A stretch of 64,000 nt of DNA from Tragulus kanchil (GCA_022376925.1 JAIOJX010000025.1:93957608-94021607); one strand, 5' to 3'. Counted from the stretch's first letter, positions 24,131 to 37,600 are shown. Program-made: numbers and translations. Notes: generated by a model from the sequence alone, not told the origin.

Positions 24131-24333
24131 AAACTTCGTGGCTCAGATGGTAAAAAACCTGCCTACAATGCAGGAGACCTGGGTTTGATACCTGGATTGG
24201 GAAGATCCCCTGGAGAAGGGAATGGCAACCCAGTCCAGTATTCTTACCTGGTGAATCCCATGGACAAAGGAATCTGGCAGTCTACAGTCCACAGAGTTGC
24301 AAAGAGTCAGACGTGACTGAGTGACTAACACAC
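24131..24333 (+). mobile_element. Bov-tA SINE
   Basis: tRNA-like head (tggctcagatggtaaa, ctgcctacaatgcagg) followed by the Bov-A body (ggagaagggaatggcaacc, then agagtcagacgtgactgag) and a short CA-rich end. Confidence 0.88.
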
Positions 24334-25325
24334 ACTAGCTTTACAGAAAGTGTTTAGAAGTGTAATTAGTTTGTGTTCTCCCTACCTTGTGTTATACAGC
24401 AATCACCAGTTATTCATTTAACACTGCTCATAGTCTCTGCTTCATTTTTTGCCATACAGTATGTAGCATCGCTGCATTTTTACATCCTTAGTATGTCACA
24501 ACATCATGCTTTCCACCCCTGTTTTTTGAACAGAGGTAGACAGTGGTGAGCATGGTAGAACAAAGCTGCACAGTGGTCCTGGTGGTGAAGGGTGCACTGG
24601 GTGGACCAGAGAGGAGCACAGCAGGGTCAAGGTCAAAAGTGAATAGGGGCTAGACAGGGAGAGAAATATAACCACAGCATAACCACTCCTGCAGAATTTA
24701 AATTTCCCACCTCCAAGGATGTTTCTGGTATAAGTCACATTGATTGTTCTTCACTATCAACATCAGGGGAACAAAAGGAGATGGAGAATGGCAGAGACAA
24801 ACTAACCGTCTAAAGAGATGTCCATGAAGCTGTAGCTTTTCCCTTCGTTTTCTTTCTCTGGCGCTCCTTCACAGCTCACTCTGCTCACCTATTGTGATCA
24901 ACTGTGCATTGAGTGAGAGAATCTTGGGGTACAAACTGTTTATGGCAGAAGAAACTTACAGAAACTTAGAGCCTCACCTGAATACTTTGGTTTGTGTGTG
25001 TTCAGAATTCTCCTTCACACGCTCCTTATTAGTCTCCGCTTCCTGGTCATAAGGCCCCTCCTCACCTGTCACCCTGGCCACTAGCATGTCTTGATAGACC
25101 TTCACCTTCAACTCTCACCTGATACTGAATGGCTTCTCTGAGATTTCCATGGCTTTGGAAGAACAAGGCCCTATCTCTCAGAGCTCTGAATCTGCTACTT
25201 TTGCCCCCATGAAGGTCCACTTCAGCATGTCCCTAGAGACACACTAACATGGTGTCAGCTTTGAAAATGTTAAGAATCTTTATTATAACCTGTAATAAGT
25301 ATATTTTTCCTCAGTGTTTTCTTAT

Positions 25326-27654
25326 ACATAATTGGTTTGTTATCGAAGATGTCTCTCAAGTTTTACATAAAAAATTAGGAAGGATGAAGGGTAAACTTTA
25401 CCATATTCTTTTTAAAACTATTAGCCCTATAGAGTGATTTACAAATGATTTGAAGAATAGAAATCCATGATCTATTTATTTTGCCTGCAGCCACTTAGAA
25501 AAATATACTTAAAGCCAATGGTAACCATATTGCAAGGTGACATTAAAAAGTCAAATAAAGTCTGTATTAATATCATTATGGCATTTTTAAAAGTAAGCAA
25601 TGCAGAAGACAAAGACTGTAATAAGTATTTTAATGCACATGATTTCTTATTTAAGTTCATAAGGAAATGTTATCAGGCTTATATTATTATTTGTTGCAAT
25701 AAAAATATAAAAGTTTAAGGAATATATTCATTATGTGAGAGAGTTCAATTTAATTCTTAAAATTGACCATCTGTGAAGAGCATGGAACTACTGTTGAAGC
25801 TTGGTGATGGATGTAAGGAAGTTAATGATGATAGTCCCTGTATTCTTCTATGTTTGAAAATTTCATAATAAATTTTCAGAAAATCAATGTATGGCAAGTG
25901 AAAATGATTTCAGTTTTCAAAACACAATGAAGTGACAATTTATACCTATTTTATTAGATAAATATTATATTAAATTCCTATTGCAAAGTAAAAGAAAAAT
26001 ATCCTATCTTAGAATAATAACAAGTTCAGTGTTTCTAGAACATTATGTATGAATGTGAGGAGGAAACTCTGAAGAAAGGAAAACTGAGATGTGGATAGTG
26101 AAGGTGAGAGGCCACCGGGGTCTAAGCTGTGGTTAAATCTCGGTGATGTCAGGAGAGATTGAGTCAGAATGGCACAGGAAGGCGTCGTGCCCTGGCTCTT
26201 CACCATCTCCCAGGGACTGGGGCTGAGAGCTGCTGCCTCACACAAGAGCAAAGAGCTTCTTCTGAAGAGAACAGGATATCCACCTGAGAACAATGGCACA
26301 ATTTGATTTTGGAATATTTATTTGAACAGGATTTATTCCAGTCATTCATTCACTATTCAAAAAGATTAGAAAATAAACTTGGTCTTATAGTTTCTAAATA
26401 TAATTTTTTGCTTTTGTATGAATCTGCTCAAACTACCATAACAAAGCACCAGAGACTTAAACAACAGAAATGTACTTTCTCACTGTTCATACATAATTGG
26501 TTTGTTATCGAAGATGTCTCTCAAGTTTTACATAAAAAATTAGGAAGGATGAAGGGTAAACTTTACCATATTCTTTTTAAAACTATTAGCCCTATAGAGT
26601 GATTTACAAATGATTTGAAGAATAGAAATCCATGATCTATTTATTTTGCCTGCAGCCACTTAGAAAAATATACTTAAAGCCAATGGTAACCATATTGCAA
26701 GGTGACATTAAAAAGTCAAATAAAGTCTGTATTAATATCATTATGGCATTTTTAAAAGTAAGCAATGCAGAAGACAAAGACTGTAATAAGTATTTTAATG
26801 CACATGATTTCTTATTTAAGTTCATAAGGAAATGTTATCAGGCTTATATTATTATTTGTTGCAATAAAAATATAAAAGTTTAAGGAATATATTCATTATG
26901 TGAGAGAGTTCAATTTAATTCTTAAAATTGACCATCTGTGAAGAGCATGGAACTACTGTTGAAGCTTGGTGATGGATGTAAGGAAGTTAATGATGATAGT
27001 CCCTGTATTCTTCTATGTTTGAAAATTTCATAATAAATTTTCAGAAAATCAATGTATGGCAAGTGAAAATGATTTCAGTTTTCAAAACACAATGAAGTGA
27101 CAATTTATACCTATTTTATTAGATAAATATTATATTAAATTCCTATTGCAAAGTAAAAGAAAAATATCCTATCTTAGAATAATAACAAGTTCAGTGTTTC
27201 TAGAACATTATGTATGAATGTGAGGAGGAAACTCTGAAGAAAGGAAAACTGAGATGTGGATAGTGAAGGTGAGAGGCCACCGGGGTCTAAGCTGTGGTTA
27301 AATCTCGGTGATGTCAGGAGAGATTGAGTCAGAATGGCACAGGAAGGCGTCGTGCCCTGGCTCTTCACCATCTCCCAGGGACTGGGGCTGAGAGCTGCTG
27401 CCTCACACAAGAGCAAAGAGCTTCTTCTGAAGAGAACAGGATATCCACCTGAGAACAATGGCACAATTTGATTTTGGAATATTTATTTGAACAGGATTTA
27501 TTCCAGTCATTCATTCACTATTCAAAAAGATTAGAAAATAAACTTGGTCTTATAGTTTCTAAATATAATTTTTTGCTTTTGTATGAATCTGCTCAAACTA
27601 CCATAACAAAGCACCAGAGACTTAAACAACAGAAATGTACTTTCTCACTGTTCA
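25326..27654. repeat. Tandem duplication 10 (offset 1165)
   Basis: Bases 25326-26489 repeat at 26491-27654. The junction joins ctgttc to atacataattgg. An old L1-like 3' fragment is included. Confidence 0.95.
25740..25895 (+). mobile_element. Old L1 3' end-like fragment
   Basis: Contains gaagcttggtgatggatg and atgtttgaaaatttcataataaa, resembling the tail of old mammalian L1 elements. It repeats at about 26905-27060 in tandem duplication 10. Confidence 0.5.
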
Positions 27655-27945
27655 GAGAGATCGGCAGTCCCAAGATGAAAGTGCTGGGGGAGGTGGGGAG
27701 TGGTATTTTTTGAGACCACTCTGCCTTGCCCAGGGTGCTCAGTGAGTGTGTCCTCACACGGCCTTTCCTCTGTGCTCTCTGGTGTCTCTACCTCTTACAA
27801 GGACACCAGTCCTCTTGGAGTAAGTCCCCACCTTTATGACCTCATGCAACCTTAATTAACTCCTCAGAGACCCTGTCTCTGAGTAGTCACATGATAGACT
27901 TCATTATATGAATTTAGGGGGGAACACAGTTTAGTCCATAATAGC
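27583..27945. mobile_element. Ancient mammalian repeat, family not named
   Basis: A common eutherian repeat by pattern: ccataacaaagcaccagag, then ttaaacaacagaaatg, acaaggacaccagtcc, ttatgacctcatgcaacc, and tttagtccataatag. I could not name the family with confidence. Duplicated at 28716-29078. Confidence 0.55.
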
Positions 27946-27982
27946 TTTCAAACGTAAAAACTCCTCCATTAAAAAGTTATAA

Positions 27983-28247
27983 TTGGGGACTTCCCTGATG
28001 GCCCAGTGGATAAAGAGTCCACCACCTTGCAGTGCAGGGTTCGATCCCTGACTCGGGAAGATCCCACATGCCTCAGAGTGGCTGGACCAGTGTGTCCATT
28101 TACGAGCCAGCACTCTGGAGCACATGCGCCCAGAGCCAGTGCTCTGCAATGAGAGGGGCCACTGCGATGGGAGGCCCACATGGGGCAAAGAACAAAGACA
28201 GATGAAAATAAATAAGTGAAGGACCAATAAAAGAGGCCAAATTTTAA
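27983..28247 (+). mobile_element. CHR-type SINE
   Basis: Starts ggggacttccctgatggcc, with a tRNA-like head, and ends in an A-rich tail. A target duplication of about 12 bases (aaaaagttataa) flanks it at 27971-27982 and 28248-28259. Confidence 0.83.
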
Positions 28248-29115
28248 AAAAAGTTATAAGTGGATTTTTACCCCAGGAGTAGGGAAAATACAAAGAGGAA
28301 GAAGACAAGTTTGAATATTATAGTAAAACAACCAGTTTTTGTGAGTTTGAGACCAGACTCTTCTAGCTATCCACAGAAGACAGTGCTCTCAGTGCGGGGC
28401 AAGGAGAGACTTAAGTGTTTATGTGACTGCATGTTAGACTCTAGCAACTTTTCTTCATGAGTCAGTTATTTTATACTTGGGGTATTTCTTGTAACATACA
28501 TCTTTTATATAATTTTGCTGGAGGGAGCTGCTGCCTCACACAAGAGCAAAGAGCTTCTTCTGAAGAGAACAGGATATCCACCTGAGAACAATGGCACAAT
28601 TTGATTTTGGAATATTTATTTGAACAGGATTTATTCCAGTCATTCATTCACTATTCAAAAAGATTAGAAAATAAACTTGGTCTTATAGTTTCTAAATATA
28701 ATTTTTTGCTTTTGTATGAATCTGCTCAAACTACCATAACAAAGCACCAGAGACTTAAACAACAGAAATGTACTTTCTCACTGTTCAGAGAGATCGGCAG
28801 TCCCAAGATGAAAGTGCTGGGGGAGGTGGGGAGTGGTATTTTTTGAGACCACTCTGCCTTGCCCAGGGTGCTCAGTGAGTGTGTCCTCACACGGCCTTTC
28901 CTCTGTGCTCTCTGGTGTCTCTACCTCTTACAAGGACACCAGTCCTCTTGGAGTAAGTCCCCACCTTTATGACCTCATGCAACCTTAATTAACTCCTCAG
29001 AGACCCTGTCTCTGAGTAGTCACATGATAGACTTCATTATATGAATTTAGGGGGGAACACAGTTTAGTCCATAATAGCTTTCAAACGTAAAAACTCCTCC
29101 ATTAAAAAGTTATAA

Positions 29116-29380
29116 TTGGGGACTTCCCTGATGGCCCAGTGGATAAAGAGTCCACCACCTTGCAGTGCAGGGTTCGATCCCTGACTCGGGAAGATCCCAC
29201 ATGCCTCAGAGTGGCTGGACCAGTGTGTCCATTTACGAGCCAGCACTCTGGAGCACATGCGCCCAGAGCCAGTGCTCTGCAATGAGAGGGGCCACTGCGA
29301 TGGGAGGCCCACATGGGGCAAAGAACAAAGACAGATGAAAATAAATAAGTGAAGGACCAATAAAAGAGGCCAAATTTTAA
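29116..29380 (+). mobile_element. CHR-type SINE, duplicate copy
   Basis: Copy of 27983-28247 with the same flanks, shifted by 1133 bases in tandem duplication 11. Confidence 0.83.
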
Positions 29381-29934
29381 AAAAAGTTATAAGTGGATTT
29401 TTACCCCAGGAGTAGGGAAAATACAAAGAGGAAGAAGACAAGTTTGAATATTATAGTAAAACAACCAGTTTTTGTGAGTTTGAGACCAGACTCTTCTAGC
29501 TATCCACAGAAGACAGTGCTCTCAGTGCGGGGCAAGGAGAGACTTAAGTGTTTATGTGACTGCATGTTAGACTCTAGCAACTTTTCTTCATGAGTCAGTT
29601 ATTTTATACTTGGGGTATTTCTTGTAACATACATCTTTTATATAATTTTACTAAATGTGCATATTTGTACATTAAGAAGTATACAATGAGATTAAATATG
29701 GAATATTAAAAATTGCCAAGATAGACATTGAAAATATTATGATAATATTTAATTCGTACTTTTGCCTCCATGATGGCCTAAGACAGGATATGAATTTAAA
29801 TGACAGAATAAATATTGAATGTATCCTCCTTCATTTGGGGATTTGATGAATAGTAAAATATGGTCATCTGGTTTTATTCTTTGGAGCTCATTTATTTTAA
29901 GATATAGTTTTGGGTGTTTAGGGAGGTCCCTTTA

Positions 29935-30350
29935 TATATATATATTTTTTAATTTAAGTATAGTTGATTTACAATGTTACATTCATTTCTGCTGTACAGC
30001 AAAGTGATTCATTTACACACATACGTATGTTCTTTTTTATATTCTTTTCCATTGTGCTTTACCAGGATACTGAATGTAGTTGCTGGTGCTGTCCAGTAGG
30101 ACCCTGCTGTTTATCCATTCTATATGCAACAGATTGTGTCTGCCAACCCCTAATTCCCTCTCCATCCCTCCCTCCCACCTCCTTGGCAACCACCAATCTG
30201 TTCTCTCTTGATTCTCTTGATTCTCTTTCTGTTTTATAGATAGGTTCGTTTGTGCCATAAAATAGATTCCACATATAAGTGATACCACCTGGTGTTTGTC
30301 TTTCTCTTTCTGACTAGCTTCACTTGGTATGGTAATCTCTGGTTTCAGGG
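29935..30350. mobile_element. L1 3' region-like fragment
   Basis: Same type of sequence as 20222-20530: tatagttgatttacaatg, ctgtacagcaaagtgattc, ccttggcaaccacc, and agattccacatataagtg. Single copy in the window. Confidence 0.7.
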
Positions 30351-31194
30351 AAGTATCTTTAAGGTCTCACCATGAGAGAGAGTAAAGCCTCATTCATTTT
30401 CACCTGACCAAACCATGGTGCTGTAATGATGGTTTAATTTGTTCTGTGATATGGTAAAAAACAAACATTTTGCTAAGTACTTTAATTTTGTGAAAACCTC
30501 TTAAAAGGGAATGTTAAAATACTTAAGGGAAGCATTTCAAGAACATTAAATGAATTAAATTCTGTAATTAAAACTTATAAAACTAAGTCATGAAGGAACT
30601 CTAGTTATAAACTTACATTCAGGAGCTTGTACTGGGAAATAACAAATTCACATATCAGCTAAAATGCTTTGTATTCCATATTTTTTGTTATATAATTTTT
30701 ACCAAGATCATCTAATGCAGTCAGGTTTAGCTATTAATGCGTATATACTATGCTTAAATATCTGTCTCAACTGGGAAAATTAGTGTCCCATTCTGAAGAA
30801 AAAGACTTAATTCTTTTTCAGATTTTTCTTCATACATTATATTAATTTATAAGATTCATGGAAGTATATGTATATAAGACCTATGAATAGTGGGAAGTAT
30901 CTTTGTAAATTTTCACTGTTCCCCTGATTTCAATACAGATTACTTTTGGTACAAATACAAAAGCTTTTCATTGGTAGAAACACAGCCTTCGACAGTTTGC
31001 CTCTAGGAATAATTTCTCTTTCAGTGTGATATATTTGGCACCAAGTGGTCTCAGGAGTAGCACTCTGCTCAGATTCTGATAAAAGATGCAGCGTGGAATT
31101 TCTAGGCACTCTTTTTTTTGCATAATGCATTGTCATTAAAATGTCCCTTTTACCTTTTAAACTAAAATTAAGAATTTTTTTTTTTCAATTCAAG

Positions 31195-31375
31195 GGGACT
31201 TATCAACAAAGAAAATATTCCTTCTGGCTTCAGCAACCTTGATGAATGTATTTTGAATGAAGTGGAAAAATTATATGAAAATACTTCTGGTTATATTGGA
31301 GAAAGGGGCAAGCCTAAACGTCAAAAGTCCAGTTCCAAACTTTCTGAGCTCCATGAAAATCAAGATGGTCTTGTG
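31195..31375 (+). CDS. FAM13A: FAM13A coding exon (181 nt)
   Basis: A long T tract ending in caattcaag precedes the exon, and gtaagt follows at 31376. The first base completes a Val codon, then 60 codons begin GLINKENIPSGF and end SELHENQDGLV, leaving phase 0. Remembered human FAM13A reads GLINKENTPSGF at the start and SELHDNQDGLV at the end. The ruminant copy appears to lack two residues in the middle (ILNEVEK against ILNTQEVEK). A basic cluster (KPKRQKSSSK) lies near the end. The exon is single copy; the next duplication starts 52 bases downstream at 31427. Confidence 0.93.
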
Positions 31376-31426
31376 GTAAGTGGATAATTCTGTAAAATTT
31401 TTACTTGTAGCCAGTTAAGAAATACC

Positions 31427-33755
31427 ACATCTCTTTTCATTGCTTTGTAAAAAATAAAAAATAATGTCAAGCTGAGTTTCACAGAATTATAGAACATGAG
31501 TTCTGAAAGAGACCTTAGAGCTACGAAGTTTGCACACTTATTTTTTTTAATAACTATAAAAATCAAGTTGACCAAAGACTGTATTTTGCCAAAGGAACCA
31601 GGAATAGCCCACACATCAATTTCTATGTTACTGAAATTGGTATTATTTTTATTTCATTATTTTGACCATTTTTAAACTATATTTTAGAATAAAATTATCA
31701 ACGCATTTTCCTATTTTCCTCCATTTTATCTCTTCTTATCTATATGAATATTAAAAAATTAACGAACTTAAAGTGAGGTGAAAGAAAAATATATATGGAC
31801 AGAGGATCTACTGTCTTTGTGTTCAGAAATCCTTTTGTGTTCAGAAATTTAATTTTCAAAGCAATACTCTATGCTTATCTTTTTCCTATATTAATTAGAA
31901 ACAAAAAATCAACATCCTATACAGTTATCTCTGACCTGAATGCTGGATCATTCATTTAATACATAAGTTATATGTCATTTTAGTCAATAACTAAATATTC
32001 AGTTTAACTATAAATACCCATCATCCTTCATTGTGTATGTTCAGTTTCTTTGAAAAGTAAGAAACAAAATCTGTCTTCTAATTCCCTTTAGTTTTCAGGA
32101 ATTTAACCAAAAAAAAAAAAGAAGGTGAATTTTATAACATGAACTAGAGTCCTTGATAAAAATAGCTAATTAGGTAATACCCACTCTCACAGTGTTTAAA
32201 GCTTCTCTTCTGGTTTATCTCTGAGCTGTTTTTGCCTCCGTGTTGGATTTTCTATAAATTTAGCAAAACTTACGGGCCGCCTATTTTCTCATTGTCAGTT
32301 TCTGCCTATACTCAGAAAAGACTCCCAATTTTATTCCTTAAATAAAATGTGCATAAATGCAGATCTAGGAAAAGCATGTTTATTCCACTTTTCCTCAAAT
32401 GTCTTCGTACCCTGTTTCTGGGAACGGACTTTTTGATCGGTTAGAATGAACAGAGAGAGGCAGTCATCCACCTCCGACCTGTGTTTGACCCAGTTCTACA
32501 AATACAGCATGTAAGCGTTGGAACCATTACACATTACATGATTTTTAACACTAACTTAAATCTTATTTGAGGGAAAGTAGATTGTTTAGTACATCTCTTT
32601 TCATTGCTTTGTAAAAAATAAAAAATAATGTCAAGCTGAGTTTCACAGAATTATAGAACATGAGTTCTGAAAGAGACCTTAGAGCTACGAAGTTTGCACA
32701 CTTATTTTTTTTAATAACTATAAAAATCAAGTTGACCAAAGACTGTATTTTGCCAAAGGAACCAGGAATAGCCCACACATCAATTTCTATGTTACTGAAA
32801 TTGGTATTATTTTTATTTCATTATTTTGACCATTTTTAAACTATATTTTAGAATAAAATTATCAACGCATTTTCCTATTTTCCTCCATTTTATCTCTTCT
32901 TATCTATATGAATATTAAAAAATTAACGAACTTAAAGTGAGGTGAAAGAAAAATATATATGGACAGAGGATCTACTGTCTTTGTGTTCAGAAATCCTTTT
33001 GTGTTCAGAAATTTAATTTTCAAAGCAATACTCTATGCTTATCTTTTTCCTATATTAATTAGAAACAAAAAATCAACATCCTATACAGTTATCTCTGACC
33101 TGAATGCTGGATCATTCATTTAATACATAAGTTATATGTCATTTTAGTCAATAACTAAATATTCAGTTTAACTATAAATACCCATCATCCTTCATTGTGT
33201 ATGTTCAGTTTCTTTGAAAAGTAAGAAACAAAATCTGTCTTCTAATTCCCTTTAGTTTTCAGGAATTTAACCAAAAAAAAAAAAGAAGGTGAATTTTATA
33301 ACATGAACTAGAGTCCTTGATAAAAATAGCTAATTAGGTAATACCCACTCTCACAGTGTTTAAAGCTTCTCTTCTGGTTTATCTCTGAGCTGTTTTTGCC
33401 TCCGTGTTGGATTTTCTATAAATTTAGCAAAACTTACGGGCCGCCTATTTTCTCATTGTCAGTTTCTGCCTATACTCAGAAAAGACTCCCAATTTTATTC
33501 CTTAAATAAAATGTGCATAAATGCAGATCTAGGAAAAGCATGTTTATTCCACTTTTCCTCAAATGTCTTCGTACCCTGTTTCTGGGAACGGACTTTTTGA
33601 TCGGTTAGAATGAACAGAGAGAGGCAGTCATCCACCTCCGACCTGTGTTTGACCCAGTTCTACAAATACAGCATGTAAGCGTTGGAACCATTACACATTA
33701 CATGATTTTTAACACTAACTTAAATCTTATTTGAGGGAAAGTAGATTGTTTAGTA
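31427..33755. repeat. Tandem duplication 12 (offset 1164)
   Basis: Bases 31427-32590 repeat at 32591-33755. The unit begins 52 bases after the GLINKEN exon, so no coding sequence is copied. I see no difference between the copies. Confidence 0.95.
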
Positions 33756-34469
33756 AAAACATGATACTAATTCCATTAGCTTTTTATTTGGCCCATGATT
33801 TATCTGCTAAAGAGAATTACAGTGACTGACACGTGGCTTCTCGGAGAATGTGCTTCTCTGACTGACTCCTTTTAAAATGAACTTAATTCTTTAATATATT
33901 TTCCACCAGGAATACTATCTTAAATGAGCTAAATAGTAGTAGCTAATGGAAGTTAAAAGTATGTTTATTTCTTAGAATGTACGTATGATATAACTATAGG
34001 GACACAGTCAATGTTCAAAAACATTTGGATGAGAGAACTTGGTCTTTTTTCTGTGATGGGATTTGTTCCCACCTTAGCTGCCAGTTTCCACATTCCTGGA
34101 TTGTACAGGTCACATGTTAACATAAGTGAGCTAAGTGGACCGTGTCTTTGTTGCAATGAATAATTTAATCCCTGCCAACATAATTTAGACAGAAGCAAAG
34201 CTTCCTCATCTGTGAAGTGAGGGTATTCTCAAAAATCCTTCCTGACTCTCATACTCGATTAATTTGAAATCTCATCTTCACAGATAACCAAAGAGCCAGG
34301 GAACATGACAATGACAACTGTTTAACCTACATCCTGAGAGTGAATATGCATCTTAACTTCCCACTTAATTTTTAACTTCTATTTTTATTCCCCCACTCTC
34401 CTCCAAAACCTTCTCTCACTCCATTTCAAGTTCTTTACACAGTAAACTTGTTTCTGGAGAACATACGTA

Positions 34470-35110
34470 AACTATATGCCTTCTGTGTGCAGAAAACATT
34501 TCAGAATCTGGAGAGACATCTGTGAGACAAACAGGCAAAAATTGCTACCCTCAGGGAGCCTATATTCTAGTAGGAAAAACAAAATCAGATTTTTTTAAAA
34601 AACCATAAAATATATTAGATAGTGATAACTATTAGTAAGAAAAATAAAGCAAGAAATGAGGATAGAAATTATAAGTGCACAAGGGGATGCAATTTTAAAA
34701 AGAATGGTCAGAGAGGACCTCCCAAGAATTTGATATTTGAGTGTAAAGACCTAGAGGAAGTAAGGAAACAAGCCATACTTATGACTGAAGGTTCAGAGAT
34801 CCCAAGAAAGTAATTTATATGAAATGTTCAAGAAACCACAAAGGTAGTATCATGGTTAGAAGAGAACGAGGAAGGTGAGAGAGATAATGGAGGGCGGGGG
34901 AGAGGACAGATTCAGCAGGGCCTCAGAGATCATTGTGATAAACTCTGCCTTTAATCCGGGTGAGATGAGAATCCCTGTGAGGGTTCTAGGTAGAGCAGTG
35001 ATGTGACCTACTCAAATTTGGTTTGACTACTGCATTGAGAGTAGACAATAAGCAGGAAAGGGCAGAAGCAAATAAACCAGTGACGAAACTCTTGCAGTCA
35101 TGTCAGTTTG
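34470..35110 (+). mobile_element. Ancient mammalian repeat, family not named
   Basis: Shows a recognisable common pattern (agggagcctatattctagt, gtcagagaggacctccc, gatgtgacctactcaaa). It shares its layout with 39745-40310, so both are probably one old family that I cannot name. Confidence 0.45.
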
Positions 35111-35477
35111 TGTTGATGGTGGTGTGAACTAAGGTGATAGCCAAGCCAGCACACATTGCCTTGCGGGCTGCACAGTGTGCAACTCTAGGGGATGTGATTC
35201 ACATTGACTAAAACGTGAATGGGTCCTCCTGGAGTCAAGTGAATTGTAGTAGTCATGAGGTAATCAATGGATTCTGAATATATTTTGAACATAGAATAGA
35301 TAAGATTTCCTGACATTACCTATGCAGTGTGAAAGATAATGCTAAGGGTTTTGGCCTGCACAGCTAGAAGGTTTGTGTTACCCATTTACTAAGTTGGAGA
35401 AGACAAAAGTTTGGGTGATCAAGGTATCACCCAAGTATCAAGGTTCAGTGTTGAACATGTTTTGGCAGGGGGGAGTT

Positions 35478-35600
35478 GTTTGGTCTTTGGCTGCTCAACG
35501 TTTTAGTTGCTGCATGTGAGATCTTTGATCTTCATTGTAGCATTCAAACTGAGTTGTCATACATGGGATCTAGTTCTCTGACCAAGGATCGAACCCAGGA
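35478..35600 (-). mobile_element. tRNA-derived SINE fragment, antisense
   Basis: Contains ttggctgctcaac, tgggatctagttctctgacc and aggatcgaaccc, the reverse of a tRNA-like SINE head. Degenerate. Confidence 0.6.
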
Positions 35601-36899
35601 TTTTTAAAGCTAGTATAGTGGATGAGATAGCCAAGGGTGTGAGTATGGACAGAAAAGAGAAGTGACTTCAGGAACCATGATCCCTGAGGCCCATGAACAT
35701 GTAGAGGACAGGGAGATGACAGGGTACCAATAGAGGAAACTTAGGAAGGAGGCAGCAGCAAAGCAGGAGGAAATGAGGGGCATTTGGTGTCTTGGAAGCC
35801 AAGTGAACCAGGTATCTCAAGCTGGAGAGAAGGTCAGAGGATTAGCCAAGTAGATCACTGAGAGTTTAGCCACTGAATTTAGCAAGCTGGAGGTCACTCA
35901 GTAAGAGCAGTTCTGTTGGAGAGATGAGAGCAAACCATTTTCCAGAGAAGATGAGAGGAGAGGAGCTGAGGAGGAGTGGTGATTTCACAGTGATCTCACC
36001 AGCCCACCAAACAGCCAAAGAGCCATAAAAAGAGCATCTAGCTGATTTAGAATTTCTAAAGTGGGAACTGTCTGCATTCTTTGCCTTGTTCTTTTCCCTC
36101 TCAAGGCTGTCATGAGCCGCACAGACAGAGAGACGGTAATTCCGAGATCAGAAGTTTGTGGTAGTGTGTGGCACTGAGCGCTCCGCCTTACTCTAATGAC
36201 TGTCTCGTGGTCTGAACCTTTCCTCTTTTCCTGCACTGCCAGCTCACACCTGGGCGCTTCAGCCCCTCTCAGAGGGAAGCCTGTCCCCTGACCTATTTTT
36301 GAAGAGCTAAGACAGCCAGCTTGTGTTTTAGCAACTTCCCTCATTCCTTTGCTTCAGAATTTCTCTACATCTCTACCCATTTTATTTTGTCACCTGCTCA
36401 AATGATAAAATGGTTTTTCTAAAATCGAGGCTTATATATCCTTGGAAATTCTGTTTTCTACATCCATCTCTGCACCTCATGTACGTGTACAAACAAATAC
36501 ACACTCTCTCGTTCGCTCACTGATACACTTTTCATTGCTTCCTCTCTACTGGCTCATTACTATTGGCCTAGAAAATGCCTCTATCTCAAAAACATTCTTT
36601 CCAGGGCACAATTTAATGGTTTCAATCAAAAGCCATAAGTTAGTCATGCTATTTATTTAATAATCCAGCCTCTGCCCTTTTGCTCTGAAGACAGTATCAT
36701 ATAAAAGACCAGAAGGTGCTGATTCACTCAACATGTGGTTGTCTACAATCATGGAGAATTAGAGGTAGTTTCCATGTTCAAAAGTAGGAGACCAGATAAG
36801 TAACATTTGTATGTCAATTCAGTAAGTTATTATGCATCAAATAAAAAATTATGGTCCTGGAGACTGGGTAATAAAGTGAAAAATGTTTGGCAAAGTATA

Positions 36900-37065
36900 T
36901 TTTAAGTGCTTTGCATATATTATCAATTTTAACCCTCCAAATAATCCATAAGGTAGTAATTATTATTATTAACATTCTCATTCTAAACATAAGAACAGTG
37001 AGGCACAGAAGATTAAACAACCATCCGAGGTCACACATAAGCAGTGAAGTTTGAGTTCCATGATA
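36900..37065 (-). mobile_element. MIR fragment, antisense
   Basis: The series tttgcatatattatcaat, aaataatccataaggtag, gaggcacagaagattaaac and aggtcacacataagcag is MIR reversed. Most of it repeats from 38053. Confidence 0.65.
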
Positions 37066-37216
37066 CTCTCCCTCAGTACTAAAAGTATGTCATGAAAAAA
37101 TATATAGCGCCTGCATTTATGTGTGAATATGTGTATGTAAATATACATTGAGATGTTTGTTACTAGGGAAAAAGGCAAAGGAAATATACCTAAAATGATT
37201 GAATGATAGTATTATG

Positions 37217-37232
37217 GTGGTGGTGGTGGTAT
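37217..37232 (+). repeat. (TGG)n microsatellite
   Basis: Five uninterrupted tgg units. Copied about 1136 bases downstream. Confidence 0.8.
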
Positions 37233-37429
37233 TAGAGGTAACTTATTGCTTCCAAAGAGTATTTTCCAAATGTCATAAATATTATTAATTATTAATTATG
37301 ACTATTCCAGGTATTATTAATTCATAATAAATTTGTATTTTATATGTTAAAAACATAGTTTAGTAACCCTATTATGCATAAACAGCATCTATTTAATCTC
37401 ACATTCACACTCTGAAATCATAGGCAGGT

Positions 37430-37600
37430 TCAAGAAAGGAGCATAGGTCTTACTCTCAGGCCAGAATTTCAATTCCAGCTTTATCACTTAATAGCTATGG
37501 CAAGTGAGCATGTTATTTAACCTTAGTTACCATGTAACATGGTAGTATTTATATCTCTTTGTGGTTTTCTTGTGAGATTTAAATGCAATGAAATGTGCTG
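37430..37600 (+). mobile_element. MIR-like fragment
   Basis: Contains cagaatttcaattccagc, tatcacttaatagctatg and gttatttaaccttag, a worn MIR. Copied at about 38566-38736. Confidence 0.55.

Larger units (their letters stand above)
27392..29651. repeat. Tandem duplication 11 (offset 1133)
   Basis: Bases 27392-28518 repeat at 28525-29651, copying an old repeat and a complete CHR-type SINE. The stretch near 27392-27654 belongs to duplications 10 and 11, so it is present three times. Confidence 0.95.
20760..31194 (+). other. FAM13A: FAM13A intron, inflated by duplications
   Basis: As written the intron is 10.4 kb. Four tandem duplications (offsets about 1096, 1174, 1165 and 1133) account for roughly 4.6 kb, so the real intron may be near 5.9 kb. 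It holds a Bov-tA, two CHR-type SINE copies, L1-like fragments and an old mammalian repeat. About 22160-22915, 24340-25320 and 30360-31190 contain nothing I recognise apart from copied sequence. Confidence 0.75.

Noticed and set aside
27583..27750. tRNA genes among the tRNA-like SINE heads of the window
   Set aside because: The tRNA-like boxes belong to SINEs with downstream SINE bodies. No free-standing cloverleaf with a proper acceptor stem was seen.
27931..28308. 125-codon reverse-strand ORF with a hydrophobic start, repeated at 29064-29441
   Set aside because: It overlaps a CHR-type SINE, and its peptide is translated SINE sequence.
35985..36344. 119-codon reverse-strand ORF
   Set aside because: No recognisable domain or splice context, and nothing beyond chance length. 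It lies in the intron of an oppositely oriented gene.
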